From positions 731,706-795,705 of the forward strand of contig NZ_PUEJ01000001.1 of the NCBI RefSeq assembly GCF_002982075.1: a stretch of 64,000 bases of DNA, read 5' to 3'. This DNA is from Labrys okinawensis. GTDB lineage: Bacteria > Pseudomonadota > Alphaproteobacteria > Rhizobiales > Labraceae. How positions within the stretch are numbered: the first letter of the stretch is position 1; every line of letters begins with the position of its first letter. The notes beneath the pieces are model-generated. The model saw only the letters and a program-made list of their open reading frames with translations. It was not told the DNA's origin and searched no databases. This document shows, piece after piece, positions 1 through 8,804 of the stretch. Both the position numbers and the translations under genes were made by a program.

Positions 1-1
1 C

Positions 2-2281
2 TGGAAAACTCGTCTGCCAGTTGCTGCACTTGCGGCCGTCATGCTTGCCTTGCCGGCGGGTGTGAAGGCGGCAGAGCGGCGCGTGGCCTTCGTGGTTGGA
101 AACAGCCACTACACGGTCGTTCCGCAGCTCAACAATCCGGACAAGGATGCACAGGCCGTCGCGGCCGCCCTGAAGCGCGAAGGCTTCGAGGTGGTGTCGG
201 CGCTCGATCTCGACCGTAATGAGTTCGACAAGGCCCTGCAGCGCTTCATCCGCTCGCTGCCGGGCGCCGAGCTCAGCGTGTTCTACTATTCCGGCCACGG
301 CATCCAGGTGGGCGGCGACAACCGCATCATTCCCATCGATGCAAAGCTGAAGGATCCCGCCGATCTGGAGGTGGAGACGATCAACGTCAAGACGATCTTC
401 GCCTATATGCAGCAGAACTCCAAGGCACAGCTGATCTATCTGGATTCGTGCCGCAACAATCCTTTCCAGTCCCGTTCTTTCCTGGTCGGACCCGAAAAGC
501 AGATGGCGGTCGCCGGTGTCGGCCTTGCGCCCCAGTCCAGCCCGCCGAGCAGCCTCATCGCCTATTCGACCCAACCCGGGGCGGTCGCGGAGGACGGCAC
601 GGGCGATAATTCGCCGTTCACCGCCTCCATGGTCAAATATTCCTTCACGCTGGGTGTCGATGTGCAACGCGCACTCGACAAGGTAACTGCCGACGTGTGG
701 GAGGCGACCAACAAGCGTCAGCGCCCGTGGTCGGTCGGCACGCTGACCCAACCGATCTATCTGGCCAAGCCGGTCATTCGCATTGCCGCGGCGGCGCCCA
801 TCCAGATCGCAAAGAACGTCACCGTGAAGATCGGCCCGGCGCCCAAGCAGGGGGCGGATACGCTCACCGTGCAGGAGGCCCCGATACAGGTCGCCGCGCT
901 GCTTGGAGAAACCTTCAACAAGCCTCGCCGCGTTCCGATCGGCGTCGGCCAGGTCGCGATGCTGGACGATCTTCCGCTGGTGCGTGCCGCGACGGGGGCG
1001 CAGATCCAGATCACCTCGGCACCGAGTTTCGGCACGATGTATCTCAATGGAGCGCCTCTGGCCGAGGGGGACGTCGTCGACCAGAACGCTGTCCGGTCCA
1101 TCACTTTCGAACCTTCGATCGGCTCGGAGGGTAAGGTGCAGAGCGTGCAGCTCAAGGTCGACCAGCCCGGAGGCGAGGGCCAGGTCGTCACCGGCAAGAT
1201 CGAGTCCTTCGTGCCGATTTGCGACGACAAGGCGGGCGAGCCGCTCGATCCTCAAGGCGTCACCGCCGGCAAGTTGCCGAACGAGATCGATGCCAAGGCG
1301 GCCATCGCCGCCTGTGGCGAGGCTGTCGCCAAATTTCCGAATGTCGCGCGTTACAAATATGAGCTCGGCCGCGCCAAGCTGGCCGACAAGGACGTCGCGG
1401 GCGCCATCGAACTTTTCAACGCGGCCGCGGACGCCGGTTATACGCGCGCCTACTATGAGCTCGGCTATCTGGCCGAGCGCGGCCTTGGCCGCTCGCAGGA
1501 CCTGGTCGAAGCCAACAGGTTGTTCAAAATGGGCGCCGACCGGGGCGATCCCTATGCCATGCTCGCCTATGGCCGCAACCTTACGCTCGGCCGCGGCGTT
1601 CCCAAATCCGTCGAAGAGGGCGTCAAGCTGCTCAACCGGGCCGTGGAACTCGGGCATACCTATGCCATGAATGCGGTCGGCGCCATGTATTATTACGGCC
1701 AGAGCCTGCCGGCCAATCCCAAGCGCGGCGTCAAATTCTACGAAGCCGCACTGGCGCGGAACGACATCTATGCGATGCGCAATATGGGCATCGCCTATCT
1801 CGACGGCAAAGGCGTGGCGCGCAAGCCGGCCATGGCGATGGAACTGTTCAAGCAGGCCTCCGAAGGCGGCCATCCCAGCGCGCCCACCAATATCGGCGCC
1901 ATGTATTTCAAGGGCAATGGCGTCAAGAAGGATCTGGCGAGCGCCATAAGCTGGTACGAGATCGGCGCCGAACGCGGCGACTTCTACGCGGCATCCAATC
2001 TGGGCTGGATCTATTCCAAGGGCCCGGCGGCGCAGCGCGATCTGGAAAAGGCCGCCTGGTATTCGAGCCTCGCCGTCGCACTCGATGCTTACGGCGAACA
2101 CAAGGAAGAAATTGGAAATCTTCGGGCTTTGCCGCTGGCCGAGAAGCAGAAGGTCATCGACAAGCTCAATGCCGAATTGGGCAGCGATGCGGCAGCCCCG
2201 ACTTCGGATGTCGACGACGCGGTCGTGTTGCTCGCCCGCAAGGCCTGGCAGAAGCGCAACCCTCGTCTCGACCTGTTCTGA
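2..2281 (+). CDS. Secreted caspase-like (peptidase C14) protein with Sel1 repeats, 5' end outside the window
   Basis: The frame is open to the first base of the window. The residues before the Met at 41 (WKTRLPVAALAAV) continue into a hydrophobic stretch and an A-x-A site (VKAAE), so this is a signal peptide whose true start lies upstream. Counted from Met 41, a caspase p20-like domain spans about residues 12-240 with the catalytic dyad visible: His in YYSGHG (about 86) and Cys in LDSCRNN (about 137). A middle segment of unclear fold follows, then about six Sel1-type helical repeats (residues 440-690, AxxxLGxxY..G pattern). Caspase plus Sel1 architectures are common in rhizobia, and their substrates are mostly unknown. 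Exported location is inferred from the signal peptide. The gene ends at a hairpin shared with the convergent lipoprotein gene. Confidence 0.88.
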   Translation, partial: WKTRLPVAALAAVMLALPAGVKAAERRVAFVVGNSHYTVVPQLNNPDKDAQAVAAALKREGFEVVSALDLDRNEFDKALQRFIRSLPGAELSVFYYSGHGIQVGGDNRIIPIDAKLKDPADLEVETINVKTIFAYMQQNSKAQLIYLDSCRNNPFQSRSFLVGPEKQMAVAGVGLAPQSSPPSSLIAYSTQPGAVAEDGTGDNSPFTASMVKYSFTLGVDVQRALDKVTADVWEATNKRQRPWSVGTLTQPIYLAKPVIRIAAAAPIQIAKNVTVKIGPAPKQGADTLTVQEAPIQVAALLGETFNKPRRVPIGVGQVAMLDDLPLVRAATGAQIQITSAPSFGTMYLNGAPLAEGDVVDQNAVRSITFEPSIGSEGKVQSVQLKVDQPGGEGQVVTGKIESFVPICDDKAGEPLDPQGVTAGKLPNEIDAKAAIAACGEAVAKFPNVARYKYELGRAKLADKDVAGAIELFNAAADAGYTRAYYELGYLAERGLGRSQDLVEANRLFKMGADRGDPYAMLAYGRNLTLGRGVPKSVEEGVKLLNRAVELGHTYAMNAVGAMYYYGQSLPANPKRGVKFYEAALARNDIYAMRNMGIAYLDGKGVARKPAMAMELFKQASEGGHPSAPTNIGAMYFKGNGVKKDLASAISWYEIGAERGDFYAASNLGWIYSKGPAAQRDLEKAAWYSSLAVALDAYGEHKEEIGNLRALPLAEKQKVIDKLNAELGSDAAAPTSDVDDAVVLLARKAWQKRNPRLDLF

Positions 2282-2318
2282 CAGCACCGCCGCACCGACA
2301 GGCACGGCCCTCTTCACG

Positions 2319-2351
2319 GCATCGAACCTGGCTTTTCGCCAGGTTCGATGC
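2319..2351. terminator. Bidirectional hairpin between convergent genes
   Basis: A perfect 14-bp stem (GCATCGAACCTGGC and its complement) with a 5-nt loop lies between the stop of the caspase-like gene and the stop of the convergent lipoprotein gene. There is no strong T-tract on either side, so its efficiency as an intrinsic terminator is inferred from position and stem quality. Confidence 0.7.
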
Positions 2352-2362
2352 GGCCGCCAGCA

Positions 2363-2929
2363 TTACGCGCCGCGACCGAGCAGGGGTGCGGACCTTTGAT
2401 AATCCGCCAGCATCGTCATCTTCACATCGATGCGATCATAGTCGACCATGAAGTAGCCGCTGTCGGTCAGGATAACCGCATCGGGATGGGTCTCGAGAAG
2501 ATCCTGGGCCATGACTCCGACATAGACCGGACCGCCCCAGACATAACGGAAGCGATAGATCGTGAGGCCGCCGGGAGACTGGCCGATGGGTCGGATATCG
2601 GTCTTGAGCCGGCGATCCGACCAGCCACCGCCGCCGCCACTCGAGCCGCCGCCACCATTTCCGCCACCACCGCCGCCGCCCCCGCCGCCGCCGTTACTGC
2701 CGCCAGGCATCCTGTCGTCCGCATCCGGCTCCACGATCACACGCCTGCGATGGGACATCGTCTTGTAATGAGGCCGGGTGGACCTCATCTTGCGGCGCGG
2801 CGGTTCCGGTTCGTCCACATAGACGGGCTCGTCGGGGTAACCTGACGCGCAGCTGGCAAGCACGACAGCCAGCCCGCTTCCCAGGACCCCAAAAAGCAGG
2901 CCCCGCCGAACTTCAAATTTGCTCGTCAT
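2363..2929 (-). CDS. Lipoprotein with peptidase S74/endosialidase-chaperone-like C-terminal domain
   Basis: The protein has 188 aa. The N-terminus is a lipoprotein signal with lipobox LASC (Cys about residue 27), giving a lipid-anchored envelope protein. A Pro/Glu/Arg segment and an almost pure Gly linker (about residues 77-102) follow. The C-terminal 85 residues start with SDRRLKTDI and continue VGVMAQDLLETHPDAV, the signature of the intramolecular chaperone domain (peptidase S74) that ends phage tail spikes. Here it is fused to a lipobox and a flexible linker instead of a fibre. Homologous short lipoproteins occur in rhizobia without a defined role. Start chosen at Met of MTSKFEV, with AGGAGATACCG in front. 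Confidence 0.8.
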   Translation of the reverse strand: MTSKFEVRRGLLFGVLGSGLAVVLASCASGYPDEPVYVDEPEPPRRKMRSTRPHYKTMSHRRRVIVEPDADDRMPGGSNGGGGGGGGGGGNGGGGSSGGGGGWSDRRLKTDIRPIGQSPGGLTIYRFRYVWGGPVYVGVMAQDLLETHPDAVILTDSGYFMVDYDRIDVKMTMLADYQRSAPLLGRGA

Positions 2930-3052
2930 CGGTATCTCCTAAAATCTGGCGACTTACACCGCGCCGATATGGATCCTAGCAAGTACGGCGGATTTGGGCG
3001 TGACACCCCGCACACAAGAGCAGACCAAACGGGATGCAAGTCGCCTCTAAAC

Positions 3053-3066
3053 TGACCAAATGGTCA
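3053..3066. promoter_or_regulatory. Possible TetR-family operator
   Basis: The palindrome TGACCAAATGGTCA has 6-bp perfect arms around AA, the form of many TetR/AcrR operators. It overlaps a possible ATG at 3060 that opens a frame of only 13 codons (MVSKTNTETTASA), so a regulator gene that once started here may have been lost. No TetR gene is in the window. This is an inference from sequence form only. Confidence 0.35.
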
Positions 3067-3437
3067 GCAAAACAAACACCGAGACGACGGCCTCGGCATA
3101 AATATAGAACAAAACCTGTTCCCGACATAGATATACTCGATCCCTGCAAGGCGGCTGCGGGCCTGAAATGTGAGTCAACTTCCGCCTGCCGCGTTCATCA
3201 AACACAGCTTCAATCGCAAGAAGTCGTTTTGAGGCATATCGTGGTCGAACCGCGCTCTTTTTGTGAGAGTGCGGATCTCAGGGCAAGACTCCTATCTTCC
3301 CGATTTTATTCCCGGATTTGATCGAGCGGATTTCGCGGGGATCGACGGCGCCTGATCCAGTCGGCAAACGGAAATACCAGCGACGTTGAAGCTTGACCTG
3401 TCATACCGACGGTGTTGATGCTTGACGGATCAAGCAC

Positions 3438-3522
3438 CGTCATTGCGCGTAGCGAAGCAATCCAGGAATTACGGCGACCATGTTTCCCAGCCCTGGATTG
3501 CTTCGCTACGCCCGCAATGACG
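3438..3522. repeat. Dispersed palindromic repeat (intergenic, rhizobial type)
   Basis: Two arms of about 29-31 bases (3438-3466 and 3492-3522) are inverted copies of each other apart from a small indel: CGTCATTGCGCGTAGCGAAG on the left and CTTCGCTACGCCCGCAATGA on the right, both carrying the GCAATCCAGG motif. Repeats with the GTCATTGCG...GAAGCAATCCAG theme are scattered through many Hyphomicrobiales genomes. No coding function. Confidence 0.8.
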
Positions 3523-3706
3523 CGTGAGCCGGATATAGCTGCCGTCGGTATCTTTCCCGGCTCCGCCGCAGGCGGCGGAAAGAAGATCCAGGGGCCAAAG
3601 CCCGTGTCGTTCAGACACTGGATCCCCTTCCCTCGGGATTACAAGCAAAATGCTTTAGGAAACAGAGAGTTTAACAAGGTACGGATCGAAGAAGCCGCGC
3701 TCTGCC

Positions 3707-4999
3707 CTAGGATGGACGCCCCTGCAGGATGCCGATCGCCCTGTTGAGCTGGGTATCGTCTTTTTCATTCGCCGGCACATAGGCCGAAGAGCCGCCTTCT
3801 TCGGCCTTGTCGGCACCCGGATTGGCCAGATGGCCCGTGAGGCCGGATTCACCCTTGGTCTCATCGGTTCCCTTGAGATCGTCGGGCACGTTCTCCTGCA
3901 CCACGACCTCGGGCTCGATGCCCCTCGCCTGGATCGAGCGTCCCGACGGGGTGTAGTAGCGCGCCGTGGTCAGACGCAGCGCGCCGTCACCTTGCAGCGG
4001 GATGATGGTCTGCACCGAGCCCTTGCCGAAGGAGCGCGTTCCCAGGATGGTGGCGCGCTTGCGGTCCTGCAGCGCGCCGGCAACGATCTCCGAGGCCGAG
4101 GCCGAGCCGCCATTGACCAGCACGACGATCGGTTTGCCCTGGGTGAGATCGGGTCCATCCGCAGCAAAGCGCTGTACATCGTCGGCATTTCGTCCGCGTG
4201 TCGAAACGACCTCCCCGCGCCCGAGGAAAGCACCGGAAACAGAAACGGCCTGGTCGAGCAAACCGCCTGGATTGTTGCGCAGGTCGATCACATAGCCCTT
4301 GATCTTGTCCTGCCCGATCTTCCTGCTCAGCCTGTCGATACTTTTCTTCAGGCCGTCGAAAGTCTGCTCGGTGAACTGGGTGATGCGTATATAGCCGATG
4401 TCCCCGGCAAGCTCTTCATCTCTCACCGAAGCAACCTTGACGATGTCGCGCACGAGCTTGACCTCGAAAGGCACTCCCTTACCCGCCCTCAGTACTCTCA
4501 ACGTGATCGGCGTATTGACCGGTCCGCGCATCTTGTCGACGGCCTGCTGCATGCTCATGCCCTGCACCGCCTCGCCATCCAGCGCGGTGATCACGTCACC
4601 TGCCAATATGCCAGCCTTGGAGGCCGGCGAGTCGTCGATCGGTGATACGATCTTGAGGGCGTTGTCTTCCATGGTGACCTCGATACCGAGCCCGCCGAAC
4701 TCGCCCTTGGTCTGCACCTGCATGTCCTGGAAGCTCTTGGCGTCCATATAGCTCGAATGGGGATCGAGCGAAGCCAGCATGCCGTTGATGGCTCCTTCCA
4801 CCAGTTTGCCGTCCTCGGGCGGCTCGACATAGTCGGAGCGCACCCGCTCGAACACCTCCCCGAACAGGTTGAGCTGCTTGTAACTGTCGGCCAGCGAGGC
4901 CTGAGCTCGATCGACAAGAAGAAGATGGGGTTGCGTCAGGGCGACAGTGCCGAGCACGCCAAGAGCGGCTCCCGTGGATATGAGGGCGAAATTACGCAT
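3707..4999 (-). CDS. ctpA: C-terminal processing serine peptidase (CtpA, family S41)
   Basis: The product has 430 aa when started at MRNFALIS (4999). An in-frame upstream extension to 5140 looks non-coding and would bury the signal sequence. An N-terminal hydrophobic segment (residues 2-24) directs it to the periplasm. A PDZ domain covers about 95-180 (GGLGIEV...AGILAGDVI), and the S41 protease core follows with the Ser/Lys dyad in GGSASASEI (Ser about 301) and SFGKGSVQ (Lys about 326), the usual 25-residue spacing. CtpA trims C-termini of envelope proteins, often peptidoglycan hydrolases. A low-complexity acidic tail is normal for the family. It is divergent to a polysaccharide deacetylase gene. 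Confidence 0.93.
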   Translation of the reverse strand: MRNFALISTGAALGVLGTVALTQPHLLLVDRAQASLADSYKQLNLFGEVFERVRSDYVEPPEDGKLVEGAINGMLASLDPHSSYMDAKSFQDMQVQTKGEFGGLGIEVTMEDNALKIVSPIDDSPASKAGILAGDVITALDGEAVQGMSMQQAVDKMRGPVNTPITLRVLRAGKGVPFEVKLVRDIVKVASVRDEELAGDIGYIRITQFTEQTFDGLKKSIDRLSRKIGQDKIKGYVIDLRNNPGGLLDQAVSVSGAFLGRGEVVSTRGRNADDVQRFAADGPDLTQGKPIVVLVNGGSASASEIVAGALQDRKRATILGTRSFGKGSVQTIIPLQGDGALRLTTARYYTPSGRSIQARGIEPEVVVQENVPDDLKGTDETKGESGLTGHLANPGADKAEEGGSSAYVPANEKDDTQLNRAIGILQGRPS

Positions 5000-5263
5000 C
5001 AGGGTCTCATCTGTTGGAGGCCAAATTCGAGTTTGAACGCACTCGATGCGCCTTCCATCCCCTCGCCCACATCGCCCCAGGGAAGGCAGACGAACTGATA
5101 CCGCGATTATGGCTGCATTTTGTTGCTCATTCTTCGCCATTCAAATCATGGTCACGCGGGCGCCCCCGCGAATCGACTGCGGCGCCGGCGCCTCCATCGC
5201 AAATCGGGTCATGGCTGTGGCTTTTTTCCTCGAAAAGCATTTTGATCGATCCGCAAGGTCTCC

Positions 5264-6145
5264 GTGAGGTTCAAGGCAGTGTCGCGTATCTGGAAGGACG
5301 GTTCGAAGCCGAGATGCGGCAGCATCCCTCGCGCAATATGCATAATTATCCTGACTTTCCTCATGGCCGTGTCGCCGACACCGCCGATCGCCCCCGCCTC
5401 GGCCGGTCAGCAAAGCCACCAAATACGGGCCGTAACGCCCTGCGTGGCGTTGACCTTCGACGACGGACCCGACATGACACTGACCCCTCTCCTCCTCGAC
5501 ATTCTGGCCCGCGAGAAAGTCCACGCGACATTCTTCGTGGTTGGCAAACGGCTGGCTTATTCACCCGGCCTGGTACGGCGCGAATTTCTCGAAGGTCATG
5601 AGATCGGCAACCACACTTTCGACCACCGGGCGCTCACCGAGCTGACAGATGGAGAAGCCATCGCCGAGGTGGAACTGACGGATGAGGCCGTCATGGCGGA
5701 GACAGGCCATCGGCCCGATTTTTTTCGTCCTCCCTGGGGCAGGATCGATGCGCGCATCGAGGCTGCGTTGCGCGGCGCCGGCCTCTGGCGCCGAATGGCG
5801 CTCTGGAATTTCGATTCCTTCGATTGGCTCGACGACGAAGCGCCCCTGACCAGGTTGATCGGTGCCGGCGCTCCGGCGGGAGCCGTGATCCTGATGCATG
5901 ATATCCACGCCAGCACCATCGAGGCTGTGCCGGACGTCATCCATACCCTCAAGATGCGGGGCTTTCGGTTCGCGACAGTGGGACAGCTGCAGGCTTGCCG
6001 GCATGGGACGGAACCCGGCATCGTATCGACGGCTCCCCTTGCTTCACCCGCGCCTTCCCCTGCCCGGTCGCATGGCAGCTTCGCCCATGCCCTGGATGCG
6101 ATTGCCTCCGTGAAGGAATATATCGCTCACCGGCTCGGGTCCTGA
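5264..6145 (+). CDS. Polysaccharide deacetylase (NodB homology domain)
   Basis: The protein has 293 aa with a hydrophobic segment at about residues 25-48, consistent with a signal sequence or anchor (IIILTFLMAVSPTPPIAPASA). NodB motifs are in order: TFDDGPD (motif 1, catalytic Asp and metal Asp), GNHTFDH (motif 2, metal His residues), RPPWG (motif 3), and LMHDIH (motif 5, catalytic His). Members remove N-acetyl or O-acetyl groups from peptidoglycan, chitin-like or surface polysaccharide. The substrate is not readable from sequence. The start codon is uncertain because the n-region is long, and a later start would still keep the hydrophobic segment. Confidence 0.88.
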   Translation: MRFKAVSRIWKDGSKPRCGSIPRAICIIILTFLMAVSPTPPIAPASAGQQSHQIRAVTPCVALTFDDGPDMTLTPLLLDILAREKVHATFFVVGKRLAYSPGLVRREFLEGHEIGNHTFDHRALTELTDGEAIAEVELTDEAVMAETGHRPDFFRPPWGRIDARIEAALRGAGLWRRMALWNFDSFDWLDDEAPLTRLIGAGAPAGAVILMHDIHASTIEAVPDVIHTLKMRGFRFATVGQLQACRHGTEPGIVSTAPLASPAPSPARSHGSFAHALDAIASVKEYIAHRLGS

Positions 6146-6307
6146 CACGCGCTCGGCGCGGGCGATCTTTGCTTCGAGACAAAACGTCCTCCCCCGCTGT
6201 GCAGGCGGCACGCAGCATCAAGCCGATGATGGCCTCAAGGCAGGAACCAGATCAGCCGTGCCGCGTCATAGGGACAGGTACTTTGTCCAGGTCCCGGAGT
6301 GAGGCCG

Positions 6308-7306
6308 ATGTTCAGGCTGTTTCTTGCCCTCGCACTTATGCTCGCCTGCGGCGCGACGCAGGCGGCCAAGCTCGACATCGATAGCGTCAACCAGGCGCAA
6401 TTCAGCCAGGACAGGGCGAAGGATGTCGACCCGATGTTGATCAAGGCGCAGATCCTGCTCGATCGTGCCCGCTTCTCGCCTGGCCTGATCGATGGCCGCC
6501 TTTCGGATAATTTCACCAAGGCTGTCGCGGCCTTCCAGGCGGCGAACGGACTGGCATCCGATGGCACGCTCACGAAGGAAACCTGGGACAAGCTCACCGC
6601 GACCAGCATCGCCCCGGTCCTGACGACATATGAGGTGACGCTCAGGGATGTGCGCAGTCGCTTCACCAGACGAATTCCGGCACGCATGGAAAGGATGGCC
6701 CGTCTCAGGCGGCTCGGCTATCGCAACCTTCGAGAGAAGCTGGCGGAGCGTTTTCATGTCGGCCAACGGTTGCTGACGATGCTCAACCCTCGCGCCCGGT
6801 TCAGAAAGGCCGGCGTAAACCTGGTGGTGCCCGATGTGGCCCGGAGCGGCCCGCCGCCGGCCATCGCGAATATCGAAGTCGATAAGAATTCTCGCCAGGT
6901 ACGCGTGCTCGATCCGTCAGGCAAATGGCTCGCTGTCTATCCCGCCTCGATCGGCAGCGAAGAGAAGCCGGCGCCGAGCGGCACGGCGGAGGTCAAGCAT
7001 GTGGTGCACAATCCCACCTATCACTACAATCCGAAATTCGCCTTCAAAGGGATCAGGACCAAGCGGCCCTTCACCATTGCGGCCGGGCCGAACAATCCGG
7101 TGGGATCGGTCTGGATCGATCTTTCCATCGAAAGCTATGGCATCCACGGCACGCCCGACCCTGGCAAGATCGGTACGACCTTCTCGCATGGCTGCATCCG
7201 CATGACCAACTGGGATGCGGAGGACCTCGCCTCCATGGTCAAGCCGGGCACGAAGATCGACTTCAAGGGCGATGCGGCGCAAAGCGAGAACGCGCGTTCC
7301 CCTTGA
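6308..7306 (+). CDS. L,D-transpeptidase (YkuD domain) with peptidoglycan-binding domain
   Basis: Start at MFRLFLALALM (6308) is favoured over a GTG nine bases earlier because GGAG lies 8 nt upstream of the ATG. A signal peptide ends near ATQA-AKLD. A PG_binding_1 domain (about residues 40-90, LIDGRLSDNFTKAVAAFQ) precedes a LysM-like stretch and a YkuD catalytic domain (about 185-320) with the diagnostic YGIHGTPDP and SHGCIRMTNWD, whose Cys is the nucleophile. The enzyme forms 3-3 peptidoglycan cross-links or anchors proteins to peptidoglycan in the periplasm, the dominant cross-link type in Rhizobiales. Confidence 0.93.
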   Translation: MFRLFLALALMLACGATQAAKLDIDSVNQAQFSQDRAKDVDPMLIKAQILLDRARFSPGLIDGRLSDNFTKAVAAFQAANGLASDGTLTKETWDKLTATSIAPVLTTYEVTLRDVRSRFTRRIPARMERMARLRRLGYRNLREKLAERFHVGQRLLTMLNPRARFRKAGVNLVVPDVARSGPPPAIANIEVDKNSRQVRVLDPSGKWLAVYPASIGSEEKPAPSGTAEVKHVVHNPTYHYNPKFAFKGIRTKRPFTIAAGPNNPVGSVWIDLSIESYGIHGTPDPGKIGTTFSHGCIRMTNWDAEDLASMVKPGTKIDFKGDAAQSENARSP

Positions 7307-7358
7307 AGGCCCGCACTCTCCTGCATGGCGTTTGCAGCCCGTGCGGCGTTCAGCTCTC

Positions 7359-8612
7359 CTATTCACCCAGATCCTTCTCAGCGAGCTCTCTGAAGGCGTC
7401 CGGGACGGAACGCTTTCGATCGAGCGCCGCCGTCGCATATCCCACCGCGTCGCGTCCGAAGCGCCGGCGTATGGCATCCATGGCGCGATCGGCTGACTGG
7501 CGCGCGGCTCCCCGATGGGCGCCGGGCCGCCGCTTCTCGTCGGGAAGGCCGAGCGGAAGATCGAGCTGGATCTCCCGCTCTTTATGCAAATGGGAAACGG
7601 AAACCGCCACCAGCGTGATGATGGTTTCTCGCGGGTGATCGGCAAGCGCGGTGCGCACCAGCCTGGTGGCAATCTCTGCCAGCACAATCGTCGCTGCGAC
7701 CGGCACCCCGAGCGTTATCGACCGCGTGATGGCACGCATGTCGGCAAACCGGACCCGGACGGTCACGGTCCAGCCTGCCAAGGCCTTGGCGCGAAGGCGC
7801 GAGGCGACACGATCGGCAAGCCGAAGCACGGCCGGCACGAACACGCCTTCGATGGCAGGTTGCCGCCCCAGCGCGGATTGTGCGCCGGCGGATCGGGCCT
7901 TGTGCTGCGTGCGGATCTGGCGAGAATCCCGGTTCCAGGCAAGCGAGCGGAGCTTTTCCCCGGCGGCACGGCCCACAAGCTGCTCGATCGAGTGACCTGG
8001 CGTCTCGGCGAGTTGGCCGATGGTGAGAATGCCGCGGTCCTTGAGCCTGGCCTCGGTCACAGGCCCGACGCCCCACATCAGGCCAACGGGGAGGTCATGA
8101 AGAAAGTCGAGCTCATGCGCAGGATCGACGACGACGAGCCCATCCGGTTTGGCGACCTGGGAGGCGATCTTGGCGAGATGCTTTGTCCGTGCGACACCGA
8201 TGGAGATCGGCAGACCCAACTCGCTTCGCACACGCCCTCGAATGGTTGCAGCGATATCCGCCGGCGTCCCGAACAGGTGGGTACAGCCGGCGACATCGGC
8301 GAAAGCCTCATCGATCGAGATGCGCTCCACCAGCGGCGTAAAGTCACCCAGGATGGCGATCGCGGCATCGCCAAGACGCTGATATTCCTCGAAGTGCCCG
8401 CCAACGAAGAGGAGTTGCGGACAAAGTTCGCGTGCCTTGCGGCCCGACATGCCGCCTCGCACCCCAAAAGCCCTGGCCTCGTAGCTCGCCGCCAGTATCA
8501 CCCCGCCGCCGACGGCGATCGGCCTCCCACGCAGATTGGGGTCGAGGAGTTGCTCGACCGAGGCATAGAAGGCGTCGAGGTCGGCGTGAAGGATGGTGGC
8601 AAGGGTTTCCAC
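7359..8612 (-). CDS. dinB: DNA polymerase IV (Y-family, DinB)
   Basis: About 417 aa from GTG at 8612 (METLATILHADLD), preceded by AGGTG at a normal distance. An upstream TTG at 8639 would place the start one base from the SOS box and is unlikely. Palm motifs: HADLDAFYASVEQ with the first metal Asp, and RISIDEAFADV with the catalytic Asp-Glu pair (about residue 100). The thumb and little-finger domains follow to the C-terminus. The C-terminal tail has the RRFGRDAVGYA motif typical of alphaproteobacterial DinB. It is an error-prone translesion polymerase made during DNA damage, and LexA control is supported by the box at 8641-8655. Confidence 0.93.
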   Translation of the reverse strand: METLATILHADLDAFYASVEQLLDPNLRGRPIAVGGGVILAASYEARAFGVRGGMSGRKARELCPQLLFVGGHFEEYQRLGDAAIAILGDFTPLVERISIDEAFADVAGCTHLFGTPADIAATIRGRVRSELGLPISIGVARTKHLAKIASQVAKPDGLVVVDPAHELDFLHDLPVGLMWGVGPVTEARLKDRGILTIGQLAETPGHSIEQLVGRAAGEKLRSLAWNRDSRQIRTQHKARSAGAQSALGRQPAIEGVFVPAVLRLADRVASRLRAKALAGWTVTVRVRFADMRAITRSITLGVPVAATIVLAEIATRLVRTALADHPRETIITLVAVSVSHLHKEREIQLDLPLGLPDEKRRPGAHRGAARQSADRAMDAIRRRFGRDAVGYATAALDRKRSVPDAFRELAEKDLGE

Positions 8613-8640
8613 GACGGCACCTGAAATCCCATATCGCAAT

Positions 8641-8655
8641 GTTCTCTATTTGTTC
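8641..8655 (-). promoter_or_regulatory. LexA (SOS) box upstream of dinB
   Basis: On the minus strand the site reads GAACAAATAGAGAAC, an exact GAAC-N7-GAAC direct repeat, which is the alphaproteobacterial LexA recognition sequence. It lies 29 bases upstream of the proposed GTG start of dinB and overlaps the expected promoter. Confidence 0.85.
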
Positions 8656-8804
8656 TAGTTGGCAACGGCAAAGTCAAGGCCCTGAAAAAGTAGGCAGCTC
8701 AAGCGGCGCCGGATCGAGATCAGGATGCGAAGATCCGAGGGCAAGGCGGCGAACGGCCTCCGGCCTGAAGCGGGGACGCAGCCCTGACCGGATGCGTTGG
8801 GCCT

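Larger units (their letters stand above)
2930..3706. other. Gene-free interval with one palindromic repeat and a TetR-like palindrome
   Basis: No convincing gene is present in these roughly 780 bases. Short open frames here have atypical composition and no ribosome binding site. The interval contains a TGACCA/TGGTCA palindrome at 3053-3066 and an 85-bp dispersed inverted repeat at 3438-3522, both listed separately. Confidence 0.6.

Noticed and set aside
2562..2768. Proline-rich open frame on the plus strand
   Set aside because: It is the reverse of the Gly-rich linker codons of the lipoprotein gene.
3034..3321. 95-codon open frame
   Set aside because: No ribosome site, no domain, atypical composition in a gene-free gap.
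3412..3747. 111-codon open frame
   Set aside because: Runs through a dispersed palindromic repeat and into the reverse of ctpA. Such repeats often produce false frames.
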